In this document: piece by piece, positions 14,801 to 23,413 of the stretch
How positions within the stretch are numbered: position 1 is the stretch's first letter
Layout: every line of letters begins with the position of its first letter
Assembly (NCBI GenBank): GCA_018825965.1
Contig: JAHKAA010000037.1
Coordinates: 1-64,000, forward strand
Origin: Gammaproteobacteria bacterium
GTDB lineage: Bacteria > Pseudomonadota > Gammaproteobacteria > Enterobacterales > Alteromonadaceae
DNA length: 64,000 bases
Reading direction: 5' to 3'
Program-made: the position numbers and the translations under genes
The notes under the pieces: model-generated
The model's database searches: none
Seen by the model: the letters and a program-made list of their open reading frames with translations, nothing else
Told to the model about the DNA's origin: nothing

Positions 14801-17800
14801 TGTGCATGCAGGGCTGGCTAAAGTCTATTTCTTTACTCAGCAATAACTTAGCGCCAGAGAGCAGCGCATTCATAATCACAGCGACTGCAGCGTCAAACGC
14901 ATAAGACAAACCAAGATAAACCACAGAGCCGGGACCTGTCTGATACCTTTGCCGCTGTTGCAGCACAGTATTAAGCACAGACTGATGCTCAATAAGCACA
15001 CCTTTAGGCACACCCGTAGTGCCTGAAGTGTAAATGACATAAGCTAAATCCCGCTCTGACAACAAAATACCAGGCGCAGTGCTGGCCTGCTGCGACAGAT
15101 CAAGTTGGTCCAGATACAGCATCCGGCATTGATCTGGTAGATCCTGCCGGTCATGCTGATCAGCATCTGAAAGGCTCAGGACCAGCTTAGCCTGGGTGTC
15201 TTTAAGTATATGCTGCAGGCGCTGTGAAGGAGTTGCAGGCTCAATGGGCACCCAGGCCGAACCTGTTTTTAGTACGGCCAGAATAGCCACTATCATCCAG
15301 ATGGATCGCGGCAACAACAGAGCGATCATCTGCTGCTCTTCACCAGCCAGTTGCACTAACTGATGCGCCAATTGGCTGGACAAGGCATCCAGCTCTGCAT
15401 AAGTCAGCTGTTGATCGTCCAGTTGTACTGCGATCTGCTGTGGATAAGCGGCCACCTGAAGCGCAAATACCGCATTGAGTGTGCTGTTGTACTCTTTCGC
15501 TGAATTTTTCTCTGAATGGGTTTGTTGCCTGTCGCCCAGTGCCAGCATAGCCTGTTTTTGCTCTGTGGTAAGCAAAGACAACTGACTGTTTTGGCTTTGA
15601 GGTGAGGTGACCACTTGCTGCAGCAGATTGACAAAACCTTGTTGTATCAGCTGAATACGTTTTTCGCTGAATAAAGAACTGGCATAGTTCAGTACACCGC
15701 TGATCTGTTGATCGCGCAGCTCCAGCTGCAACGACAGATCGTATTTGGCAGTGCATCCGCCCGCAGGCAAAGGGGCAGGGCTTAACCAGTCCAGCGCTGA
15801 GGCTTTTTCCGCAAAAGTCTGGACTGAAAACATCACCTGAAACAGCGGGTGACGGCTGGCGTCGCGCTCTATGGACAGTTGCTCCAACAGCTGTTCAAAA
15901 GGCAAATGCTGATAACGCTGTGCTTCGGTATTTTGTTGGCTCACTTGCGCTAACAGCTCCGGAAAGTCAGCTTTTGGATTGATATGATGGTGCAGCACCT
16001 GCGTATTGACAAAAAAACCTATCAAGGCATCAGAGCCAGGCAGTTGGCGATTGGCCATAGGAGTGCCCAGCAGTATGTCCTGTTGCCCTGTCAGTTTATG
16101 CAGGGTTAAGCTCCAGACGCTCAGTAGCAAAGTATAAACAGAGACCTGCTGCTGTTTGGCTAACGCCTGCACCTGGCTGGATAAAGGCTGGCCCAGATTA
16201 AAGTGGTAGTCAGCACCCTGATAATCAAAGGTTTTTGGTCTGGGGTAGCAGGGCCTTAAATCCAGCGGTGGCACCTGATTTAAATTCTGCCAATAGGGGT
16301 TTTGCTCAAGCGCCACGGGCTGTTGTTGCTGCCAGCGCGCAAAGTCACGGTACTGGTAATCCAAAGGCGGCAGACTATGGTGTTGCTGTTGATACAAGGT
16401 ATCCAGCTGATTAAATAACACATCCATACTCCAGCCATCAAAAGCTATATGGTGCAGCAGGATCAGTAAATAATAAGTCCCGTCGTCCAGCTCAAATACA
16501 GTGGCACGAATGGGCAGTTGCGCCTCAAGCACAAAAGGCATCTGCACTGCAGCCTGGATCTGTTCCGGCCATTGCCCGGCCTTTAGTGGGTGATAATCCA
16601 GATGAAAACGATCAGCAGACACCAACTGCTGCCAGGCTTTGCCCTCATGCTCTTCAATCACTGAGCAAAGCACCTGCTGGTGACAAATTAAGCCAGTGAA
16701 TGCCTGTTGCAAGCGAGCGAAATCCAGTGTGTTCAGTTGCAGCAACATAGGAATATGATAAGCCGTGCTTTGTGGTTCAAGCTGATATAAAAACCACAGC
16801 CGGTTTTGTGAAAAAGACAACGGAGCTCTGGGGTTCTTTGGCTCTGATACAGGCAGCTGTTGCTGCTGTTTGTCGCCTATGCTGTTGCCTCTGCAGTGTT
16901 TGATCAGCGCAGCAATAGTTCTGTAGTGAAACAAATCGGCCACAGCCAGCGGCCAGCCAGCCTCTTTGGCTATTTTATGACACAGCAGCAAGGCTTTGAT
17001 GGAATTGCCGCCTAAACGGAAAAAGTCATCCGTCAGTCCCACTCTATCCAGTTCCAGCACCTGTTGCCATATCTGACAGATCTGCTGCTCTAAGGCCGTT
17101 GTTGGCGCCTGGTACTCTGCTGCAGCCCTTTGATCCCGTCCTGGCTTTGGCAAAGCGGCTCTGTCCAGTTTGCCATTGGCCGTCAGGCTAAATTGTTCAA
17201 CCCGGACATAAACTTCAGGCCACATATAATCTGGTAAATACCGGGCGACAACCTCTGTCAGTTGCTCTGCACTAAGCTCAGAATCAGCCTGATAATAGGC
17301 CAGCAGATAAGCGTCGTTTTGTTGCTCCCGGACGGCCAGCACCAGAGCCTGATGTATGCGGCTGTCTTGTTGCAATGTGCTTTCAATTTCAGCCAATTCA
17401 ATACGATGGCCACGAATTTTGACCTGAAAATCAGTACGGCCTTTGTATTCCAGCTTGCCGTCCAGTCTTTGTTTTACCAGATCACCGGTTTTATAGAGTC
17501 GCTGCTGGTTCTGTGGATGAATAATAAAACGCTCTGCCGTCAGCTCCGGCCTGTTCAGATAACCCCTGGCTAATCCTGCACCGCCAATAAACAATTCGCC
17601 TATCACACCAGAAGGCAGGAACTGTAACTCTGAACCCAGCACATAAATCTGCTCATGGGGCAAGGCATTGCCAATCAGCAGCGGATTGTTATCAGTATTG
17701 TTGTCTGACTCGTTGTCTGCGCTGCTGTTTTTGTCGTAAAGATGGCTGGTACTCCAAATCACAGTTTCAGTAGGACCATACACATTCACCACCTGGGCAA

Positions 17801-20800
17801 ACTGCTGTTGCAACTGCTGTAATAAGTCACCATTCAGTGCTTCACCACCCACCAGGCAAGTGATGGCGCTGAAATCAGCCCCCTGCATCGCCAGCAGGGT
17901 ACGCAAGACAGAAGGGGTTTGCTGAAGAAGATTGATCTGTGGATGACGTTGTAAATCCGGCACAGCGTTTTGCAGATCGGATAAATACAAAGTGCCACCA
18001 CGGAGCAGGGGTAGACCATACTCCAGACCAAAAATATCAAAAGTGACAGAGGTTAAAGAAAGTAGCTGAAGCTGCTGATCATCCGGTATATAAAGCGGGA
18101 AGTTCAGCAAAAAGTCGGTAAAGCTGTGTTGTTCAATCATCACGCCTTTGGGCTGGCCTGTGGTGCCTGAGGTGTAGATCACATAGGCCAGATCGGTGGG
18201 GCTGGCGTACAGCGCTAAGGCGGTTTTGGGCTGGTTGTGATGTCTGTTGCCCGCTGGGTTATAAAGCTCAACTTCAGTGGCTAAGTCCGTTCTGTCGGTT
18301 AACAGCAGGCGGCAATTTGTGTCCTGCAACATAAAGCTGATGCGCTCTGCTGGCTGATCCGGACTCAGAGGCACATAAGCTGCACCGGCTTTTAATATGG
18401 CCAGTATCGACAGAATAAGCTCTGGCCCCCGTGGCAGCAACAACGCAATTAAATCACCCCTGTCACAGCCTTGCTGGCGTAACTGATGGGCAAGCTGATT
18501 GGACTGGTGATCCAGTTGCTGATAAGTCCAGCTTTGGTTTTGCCAGACTAAAGCCTGTTGTGCCGGCCTTTGGGCTGCTTGTTGGTAAAATAATTCAGCA
18601 AAAGTGGCGCTGTTGTGTTCAGGAGCTGCTGCTTTTGTTGCGGACAAGGCCCTTTGATCTGCAGCGCTAAACCACTGCAGTTGTTTGACAGCTGTCTGAG
18701 GTTGCTCTGCTATATGCTGCATTAACACCAGATAACGTTCGGTCAGGCGCTGCATAGTGTTTTTATTAAAAAGCGCAGTGGAAAAATTCAGGGCTCCAAG
18801 TAATTCTTCGCCTTCATCTTTGATATACAAAGACAAATCGTATTTGGCGACCTGATAATTTTCGCCTAGATCAAAGGCAGAAAAATAGTCCGACTGAGCA
18901 GTATCGACAAACTGGTCCATCGAAAACAGCAACTGGAACACAGGATGACGGGATGGATCCGGCTGTAGCTTTAACACATCAACCAGATACTCAAAAGGCA
19001 GGTCCTGATTCTGTTGAGCTGCTGTGACCCTGGCCACCACATGCTCAAGCCATTGCTCCGCGCTTTGATCGGGCTCTATCTGCAGGCGAAGCGGCAGGGT
19101 GTTGACAAAAAAGCCAATCAGCTGCTCTGTGTGCTGATGATGCCGGTTCGCAAAAGGTGTGCCGACCAGGATATCCTGCTGGCCGCAGTACTTATGCAGC
19201 AGTACAGCAAAACCTGACAACATCAGGCTATATAAGGTGCAACCATGGGCAGCTGCCAGGGCTTTTAACCTGGAGGTTAAAGCTGCAGGAAACTGAAACA
19301 GCAGGTTATCACCGGCATAACTGAGTTTGGCAGGGCGTGGTTTATCCAATGGCAGCTGCAGCGGGCTGAACTGGTGCAACTGCTGCTGCCAGTAGTTTAA
19401 CTGGGAGTCAAACTGACCTTCGGCAAAAGCCTGACGTTGCCAGTGGCCGTAGTCCTGATACTGCAGTGGCAACTGAGCCAACTGCAGGGGCTGGCCTTTG
19501 CAGAAATGATGCATGGCCTGTTCCAGCTCTGCCATAAAAAGACCATGGCTCCAGCCGTCAAAGGCGCTGTGGTGAATGTTGATCAACAGCACTGTGTTTT
19601 GGCCTGGCGTCAGTTCAAAACACCAGGCTTTGATGGGAATGTCCTGCTGTAAGTGAAAGCTGTAGTTGACGCAGCGCTTAAACGTTTCGGCAAATTCATT
19701 ATCAGCAAGCGCTACTGTCTCAAGCCTGAAGCTGTCTGGGGCTTGCAGTAGTAAATGGGCTTGATCATCTTTTTGCCTGATCAAAGAGCGTAATACCTGA
19801 TGCCGTTCTACCAGCAGCGTCAGGCTTTGCTGCAACTGCAGGGCCGAACCTGCCTGCACTTTTAATGCAATAGGAATGTTGTAGGCTGTATTGCCTGCAT
19901 CGTATTGATGTAAAAACCACAGTCGTTGCTGAGCAAAAGACAAGCCGGGTTCGGCCAGCAAACAGGGCTGTATAGCCCGCTGCTGTTGGCTTTTTTGTTC
20001 TAAATGGAGGTTTGCATTCTGTTTTATATTCAGTAACGCGTTACGAATGTTTTTATCGGCAAACAGCTGTGCTACAGGGTAGTGGGCCTGCAAGAGTTCG
20101 GCCATCGCATGAGAGACACTGATCGCTAGTATGGAGTTGCCACCGAGCCGGAAAAAGTCGTCTTCAACTCCCACTTTGTCTAATTTCAGCACTTGTTGCC
20201 ATAAAGCACAGAGCTGTTTTTCCTGCTCTGTGGCTGGTGCTACATACTGCTCTGCTTTCAGTTCTGGCTCTGGCAGGGCCTTGCGGTCCAGCTTGCCATT
20301 GGCATTGACCGGAAAACGGCTCAGGCCAATAAAATGGTCAGGCACCATATAATCAGGCAATTTTTTTAATAACAAAGCACGCAGCTGATCAGCTTCTGGC
20401 ATGGCTTCAGTTTGGCAATAGGCCACAAGCTGGTCTTGCCCTGAGGCTTGTTTGACCATCACTAAAGCCTGGCTTATCTGTGGCAAAGCACAAAGCGCCG
20501 CTTCTATTTCACCCGGTTCAATACGAAAGCCACGTAATTTCACCTGAAAGTCATTGCGGCCCAGATACTCTATATTGCCGTCAGCACGCATTCTTACTCT
20601 GTCACCGGTTTTATACATACGCCGGCCAGCCTGAGCATTGTCTGTGGCATGGTAAAAAGGGTTAGCTAAAAAGCGTTCAGCACTCAGCTCAGGCAAATTC
20701 AGATAACCACGGGCTACTCCATGGCCTGCAATATAAAGTTCACCCGCTACGCCTTTGGGCACCAGTTGTTGGTTGTTATCGAGTATATACAACTGGGTAT

Positions 20801-23411
20801 TCTGTATGGGTTTGCCAATAGGCACTGAACTCAGCTCGCCCTGACAATAAAAATAACTGGAGTCTATGGCTGTTTCTGTGGGGCCATATAAATTATGCAG
20901 TTGGGTGTTTTGCTTCTGATCCAGCTTCTGATTTAGCTGCTGAAATTGCTGTACTGTGGCGACAGGCAGCGCTTCGCCTGAACAAAAAATATAACGCAAC
21001 GACGATGGAATACTGCGGCCACGGCGTTGCAGATCATCCAAAAAGGCCTGAAACATAGTAGGCACAAAATGCAGCACTGTGATCTGCTGCTCTGTGATCA
21101 ACTGGTACAAATAATCCGGATCTTTATGGCCTTCCGGCTCTGCCAGCACTATTTCAGCGCCATAAGCGTTGGCCCATACCAGCTCCCACACCGACACATC
21201 AAAAATATATGGTGTTTTTTGCAGCACTTTATCCGAAGCATCCAGCGGGTAAGTGTTTTGCATCCAGTCAATACGATTCAGCAGGTGTCGATGTTCCAGC
21301 ATCACGCCTTTTGGATGTCCTGTGGTGCCAGAGGTATAAATAATATAAGCCAGCTGATCACCATCTATCTTGTCTGGCAAGCTGTGCTGTTGTGCCCAGT
21401 CCTCTGGCGCCTGGTGCCATAGTCCTGTATCGGCCCAAAGCACAGGAGTAGAACCCGGAAGCGCTGTGACTTGATGGCGCAGCGCCTGATGGCTTATTAA
21501 AGCTGCGGCTTGAGTGTCCTTTAAAATATAGTCCTGGCGCTCAAGCGGGAACTCAGCGGATACAGGCACATAAGCACCACCGGCCTTATGAATAGCCAGA
21601 ATAGCCACAATCAGCTCCAGTGAACGTAACATCAGCAACGCCACCAGTTTGGATGGCGAAGCCTCCAGCAGGGGAAGCAGCATCAGGGCCAGTTCAGTGC
21701 TGCGTTGATCCAACTCTTGATAGCTTAAGCTGTCTGAAGCAAAACTCAGGGCTCTGTGGTCAGGTGTTAAGCGCACCTGACGGGCAAATAATGCAGTGAC
21801 ACTGGACACATCAGGTAAAGCTTTGGCCGTATCATTGAGTTCCAGCAGCAGATGCTGTTGTTGCGGCTGGCTTAACAGCTGCAGCTGGTTTAAGGGCAAA
21901 GTTGGTTTTGCTAACAGCAGCTGTAACACCGTCTGATAATGTGCCAGCATCTGTGCCACAGTGCTTTGATCAAATAAAGCTGTGGCATAGTTCAGTTCCA
22001 GCGTTAAGCCCTCTTTGGCTTCAGTGATAAAAAGCGATAAATCATATTTGGCCACCTGATACAGACCTTCGGGGGTCAGCAGGCTGAATTCTTGCTGCTG
22101 CGCCTGTTCATCGGCCTGTTGCACTGCAAAAAACACCTGAAATAACGGATGGCAGCTTGGATCCCTGGGTAACTGCAGTTTCTCTACCAGCAGATCAAAA
22201 GGCATATCCTGGTGCTGCTGGGCAGAAATCAGGTTTTGGTGCACAGAGTGCACCAGTTCAGTCAGACAGATGTCTGCTCTGGTTTGGCAGCGAATGGCCA
22301 GGCTGTTGACAAAAAAGCCAATCATATCGCGGGTGCCGGGGTAATGACGGTTAGCTGCTGCAGTGCCAATCAACAGATCGTTTTGCTGGCTGTATTTGTG
22401 CAATAACACAAAATAAGCCGATAAGGTTAAGGCATAAAAACTACAGCCTAAAGAGCGGGCTAATTGATGCAGTCCTGCTGAAGTGCTGCTGTCCAGTTCT
22501 AGCTTTACCGTGTCGCCTTTGGCATCAAAAGTAGCGGGTCTGGGGCGATCCAGAGGTAATTCAAGTGTCTGCACTTCGCTGAGTTGGTGTTGCCAGAATT
22601 GCCATTGCTGTTGTTGCAGCTCACCTTGCAGCAGCCGTTGCTGCCACCAGGCAAAATCCTGATACTGCAAAGTCAAAGGGGCTAACTGAACCGGAGTACC
22701 CTGACTAAAGTGCAGATAAAACTGCTGAAACTCGTGCAATAAACAAGGCAGGCTCCAGCCGTCTACTGCTATATGGTGCACAGTGATCAACAAAATCGCG
22801 TTGTGGCCCGGTCGCTGGTAATAACAGGCCCGCACCGGCAATTGCTGGTCCAGCACAAAAGGGCGGGACAGCTCTTGTCGCAGCAGATGATGCACTGTTT
22901 GCTGATCAAGCTCTGTGTCCAGTACCAGGTGCTTAAACTCCAGCTCTGAGGCAGGTTTTAATACACCTGCAGGTTCAGCGCCTTGCCGTATCAGTACAGT
23001 ACGCAATACCTGATGCCGCTCCAGCACGGCCGCTAAAGCCTGCCTGGCGGCTACAGCGTTTTGTGTCTCCGGAGCCTGCATTTCTAAAATAAGCGGCACA
23101 TTGTAAGCGGCGCTGTCTGGTTCAAACTGCTGTAAAAACCACAGCCTTTTTTGTGCAAAAGATAAAACAAAGCTCTGCTGGTTCGTTGGGTAAATAACAG
23201 GCAACTGCAGGCTGTCCGACAGCACTCCGGCAGCTTTTAACAAAGCGATCAGCTCAGTTTTGTGGGGTTTTATTTTCGCCAGCCACTGATCTTTATCCGC
23301 CAGAGGCTGGCGAATAGAAAACTTCAGTTTGTCCTCAACGCCTTCCTGCTGCTCTACCCATAAAAAAATGCCTTGTTCATTGATCTGATATAAGAGCTCT
23401 GTTAACTGCAT
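11811..23411 (-). CDS. NRPS2: three-module nonribosomal peptide synthetase with E and thioesterase
   Basis: A 3866-residue protein adding the last three residues. Order: TubC-like N-terminal docking domain (~1-60); C6 (HHIAVDG ~214), A6 (TSGTTG ~695), T6 (GGNSI ~1090); C7 (HHSAFDG ~1282), A7 (~1749), T7 (~2135); C8 (HHIAFDG ~2322), A8 (~2798), T8 (GGDSI ~3162); epimerisation domain (HHLLIDAVSW ~3354, GWFTS); thioesterase (GWSFGG Ser ~3730, GHF His ~3845). Pocket residues read by eye: A6 DVWHFSLIDK, a Ser code; A7 DILQLGVIWK, close to the Gly code; A8 about DAAIIGEITK, not recognised. The last residue should be D. The start is 2 bp after the NRPS1 stop with GGAGAG before it, implying translational coupling. 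The thioesterase should release or cyclise the peptide. Confidence 0.95.
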   Translation of the reverse strand: MQLTELLYQINEQGIFLWVEQQEGVEDKLKFSIRQPLADKDQWLAKIKPHKTELIALLKAAGVLSDSLQLPVIYPTNQQSFVLSFAQKRLWFLQQFEPDSAAYNVPLILEMQAPETQNAVAARQALAAVLERHQVLRTVLIRQGAEPAGVLKPASELEFKHLVLDTELDQQTVHHLLRQELSRPFVLDQQLPVRACYYQRPGHNAILLITVHHIAVDGWSLPCLLHEFQQFYLHFSQGTPVQLAPLTLQYQDFAWWQQRLLQGELQQQQWQFWQHQLSEVQTLELPLDRPRPATFDAKGDTVKLELDSSTSAGLHQLARSLGCSFYALTLSAYFVLLHKYSQQNDLLIGTAAANRHYPGTRDMIGFFVNSLAIRCQTRADICLTELVHSVHQNLISAQQHQDMPFDLLVEKLQLPRDPSCHPLFQVFFAVQQADEQAQQQEFSLLTPEGLYQVAKYDLSLFITEAKEGLTLELNYATALFDQSTVAQMLAHYQTVLQLLLAKPTLPLNQLQLLSQPQQQHLLLELNDTAKALPDVSSVTALFARQVRLTPDHRALSFASDSLSYQELDQRSTELALMLLPLLEASPSKLVALLMLRSLELIVAILAIHKAGGAYVPVSAEFPLERQDYILKDTQAAALISHQALRHQVTALPGSTPVLWADTGLWHQAPEDWAQQHSLPDKIDGDQLAYIIYTSGTTGHPKGVMLEHRHLLNRIDWMQNTYPLDASDKVLQKTPYIFDVSVWELVWANAYGAEIVLAEPEGHKDPDYLYQLITEQQITVLHFVPTMFQAFLDDLQRRGRSIPSSLRYIFCSGEALPVATVQQFQQLNQKLDQKQNTQLHNLYGPTETAIDSSYFYCQGELSSVPIGKPIQNTQLYILDNNQQLVPKGVAGELYIAGHGVARGYLNLPELSAERFLANPFYHATDNAQAGRRMYKTGDRVRMRADGNIEYLGRNDFQVKLRGFRIEPGEIEAALCALPQISQALVMVKQASGQDQLVAYCQTEAMPEADQLRALLLKKLPDYMVPDHFIGLSRFPVNANGKLDRKALPEPELKAEQYVAPATEQEKQLCALWQQVLKLDKVGVEDDFFRLGGNSILAISVSHAMAELLQAHYPVAQLFADKNIRNALLNIKQNANLHLEQKSQQQRAIQPCLLAEPGLSFAQQRLWFLHQYDAGNTAYNIPIALKVQAGSALQLQQSLTLLVERHQVLRSLIRQKDDQAHLLLQAPDSFRLETVALADNEFAETFKRCVNYSFHLQQDIPIKAWCFELTPGQNTVLLINIHHSAFDGWSHGLFMAELEQAMHHFCKGQPLQLAQLPLQYQDYGHWQRQAFAEGQFDSQLNYWQQQLHQFSPLQLPLDKPRPAKLSYAGDNLLFQFPAALTSRLKALAAAHGCTLYSLMLSGFAVLLHKYCGQQDILVGTPFANRHHQHTEQLIGFFVNTLPLRLQIEPDQSAEQWLEHVVARVTAAQQNQDLPFEYLVDVLKLQPDPSRHPVFQLLFSMDQFVDTAQSDYFSAFDLGENYQVAKYDLSLYIKDEGEELLGALNFSTALFNKNTMQRLTERYLVLMQHIAEQPQTAVKQLQWFSAADQRALSATKAAAPEHNSATFAELFYQQAAQRPAQQALVWQNQSWTYQQLDHQSNQLAHQLRQQGCDRGDLIALLLPRGPELILSILAILKAGAAYVPLSPDQPAERISFMLQDTNCRLLLTDRTDLATEVELYNPAGNRHHNQPKTALALYASPTDLAYVIYTSGTTGQPKGVMIEQHSFTDFLLNFPLYIPDDQQLQLLSLTSVTFDIFGLEYGLPLLRGGTLYLSDLQNAVPDLQRHPQINLLQQTPSVLRTLLAMQGADFSAITCLVGGEALNGDLLQQLQQQFAQVVNVYGPTETVIWSTSHLYDKNSSADNESDNNTDNNPLLIGNALPHEQIYVLGSELQFLPSGVIGELFIGGAGLARGYLNRPELTAERFIIHPQNQQRLYKTGDLVKQRLDGKLEYKGRTDFQVKIRGHRIELAEIESTLQQDSRIHQALVLAVREQQNDAYLLAYYQADSELSAEQLTEVVARYLPDYMWPEVYVRVEQFSLTANGKLDRAALPKPGRDQRAAAEYQAPTTALEQQICQIWQQVLELDRVGLTDDFFRLGGNSIKALLLCHKIAKEAGWPLAVADLFHYRTIAALIKHCRGNSIGDKQQQQLPVSEPKNPRAPLSFSQNRLWFLYQLEPQSTAYHIPMLLQLNTLDFARLQQAFTGLICHQQVLCSVIEEHEGKAWQQLVSADRFHLDYHPLKAGQWPEQIQAAVQMPFVLEAQLPIRATVFELDDGTYYLLILLHHIAFDGWSMDVLFNQLDTLYQQQHHSLPPLDYQYRDFARWQQQQPVALEQNPYWQNLNQVPPLDLRPCYPRPKTFDYQGADYHFNLGQPLSSQVQALAKQQQVSVYTLLLSVWSLTLHKLTGQQDILLGTPMANRQLPGSDALIGFFVNTQVLHHHINPKADFPELLAQVSQQNTEAQRYQHLPFEQLLEQLSIERDASRHPLFQVMFSVQTFAEKASALDWLSPAPLPAGGCTAKYDLSLQLELRDQQISGVLNYASSLFSEKRIQLIQQGFVNLLQQVVTSPQSQNSQLSLLTTEQKQAMLALGDRQQTHSEKNSAKEYNSTLNAVFALQVAAYPQQIAVQLDDQQLTYAELDALSSQLAHQLVQLAGEEQQMIALLLPRSIWMIVAILAVLKTGSAWVPIEPATPSQRLQHILKDTQAKLVLSLSDADQHDRQDLPDQCRMLYLDQLDLSQQASTAPGILLSERDLAYVIYTSGTTGVPKGVLIEHQSVLNTVLQQRQRYQTGPGSVVYLGLSYAFDAAVAVIMNALLSGAKLLLSKEIDFSQPCMHNVSHLILSGAVLDLLQPESLPELKYLIYGGAAASSAALQRFSHVDIYAEYGVTEAAITSSLAKVDLTQPASIGLPLNHTSLYVLDSELEPVPVEVTGELYIGGVGVARGYLNQPELNLVSFIPSPFIAGDRLYKTGDLVRWHQGDQDHCQLVFQGRKDKQLKLRGYRIELAEIEQQLLSHQDVQQVALKLHQVNGRDQLLAYLVSSKPDIEPIVAELKPRLADFMQPDHWLWLPQLPLTSNGKLDEAALPLPQLQHDYICPATATEQQLAMLWHQLLGDVRVGRNDDFFQSGGDSILVMQLAALLKKAGWHCTVKNLMQHRSLKAMALLLDQQQEQQPISAEQGQLSGSFELLPIQHWFFDLVQSGQVVDQNYWNQSFLIKVQQLKPEVLLQAARQLVMHHDMLRVRFSRTADGYQQSYLADVPQLHIEQLDRSTVTEAQLEQQLSEWQSQFDIEQGPLFKLAYLYNYPDQSARVFFACHHLLIDAVSWRLLVEDLKALYQHQQLPEKTSSYRQWVAEQQAAPQLYPAFYWQAFCAALPDIKKPAITTSTQAQLQLTKEQSRLLMQQAHLAYQTEINELLLSALAMALRDIRGNTDQAVLLESHGRQTNNNSLNLNRTLGWFTSFYPVLLAATDDLAHNIHYNKETLRRASGYGQSYISSGCYRQAKAKQLAVSFNYLGQINAGSTADDWQILAESSGANYPSQQNALDPVSILAVFQDQQLRFSCTSLYGQQFSDQLVYRLKQRLLQLIDHCVQHKGPATPSLCDYPDFHPYQLHQGEQANTVFVFPPGEGDSVDFYQPLLQKLPSTRAVLLSNFYRYLAEQHAGQAASTSFTELAQQLIPLIKHLQPQGPWHFVGWSFGGVLALEVCRLLEQQQQTPGSVQLIDSYFSLNKARLLSPQLDSLLASDSGNENINARHLPCSLVQSKVRLYKASCASGGTLVENLQLLEQAYLRTQANFIEDFAAKVEVIPYQAGHFDPLSVELAEAVVEGLARYQ

Positions 23412-23413
23412 GG

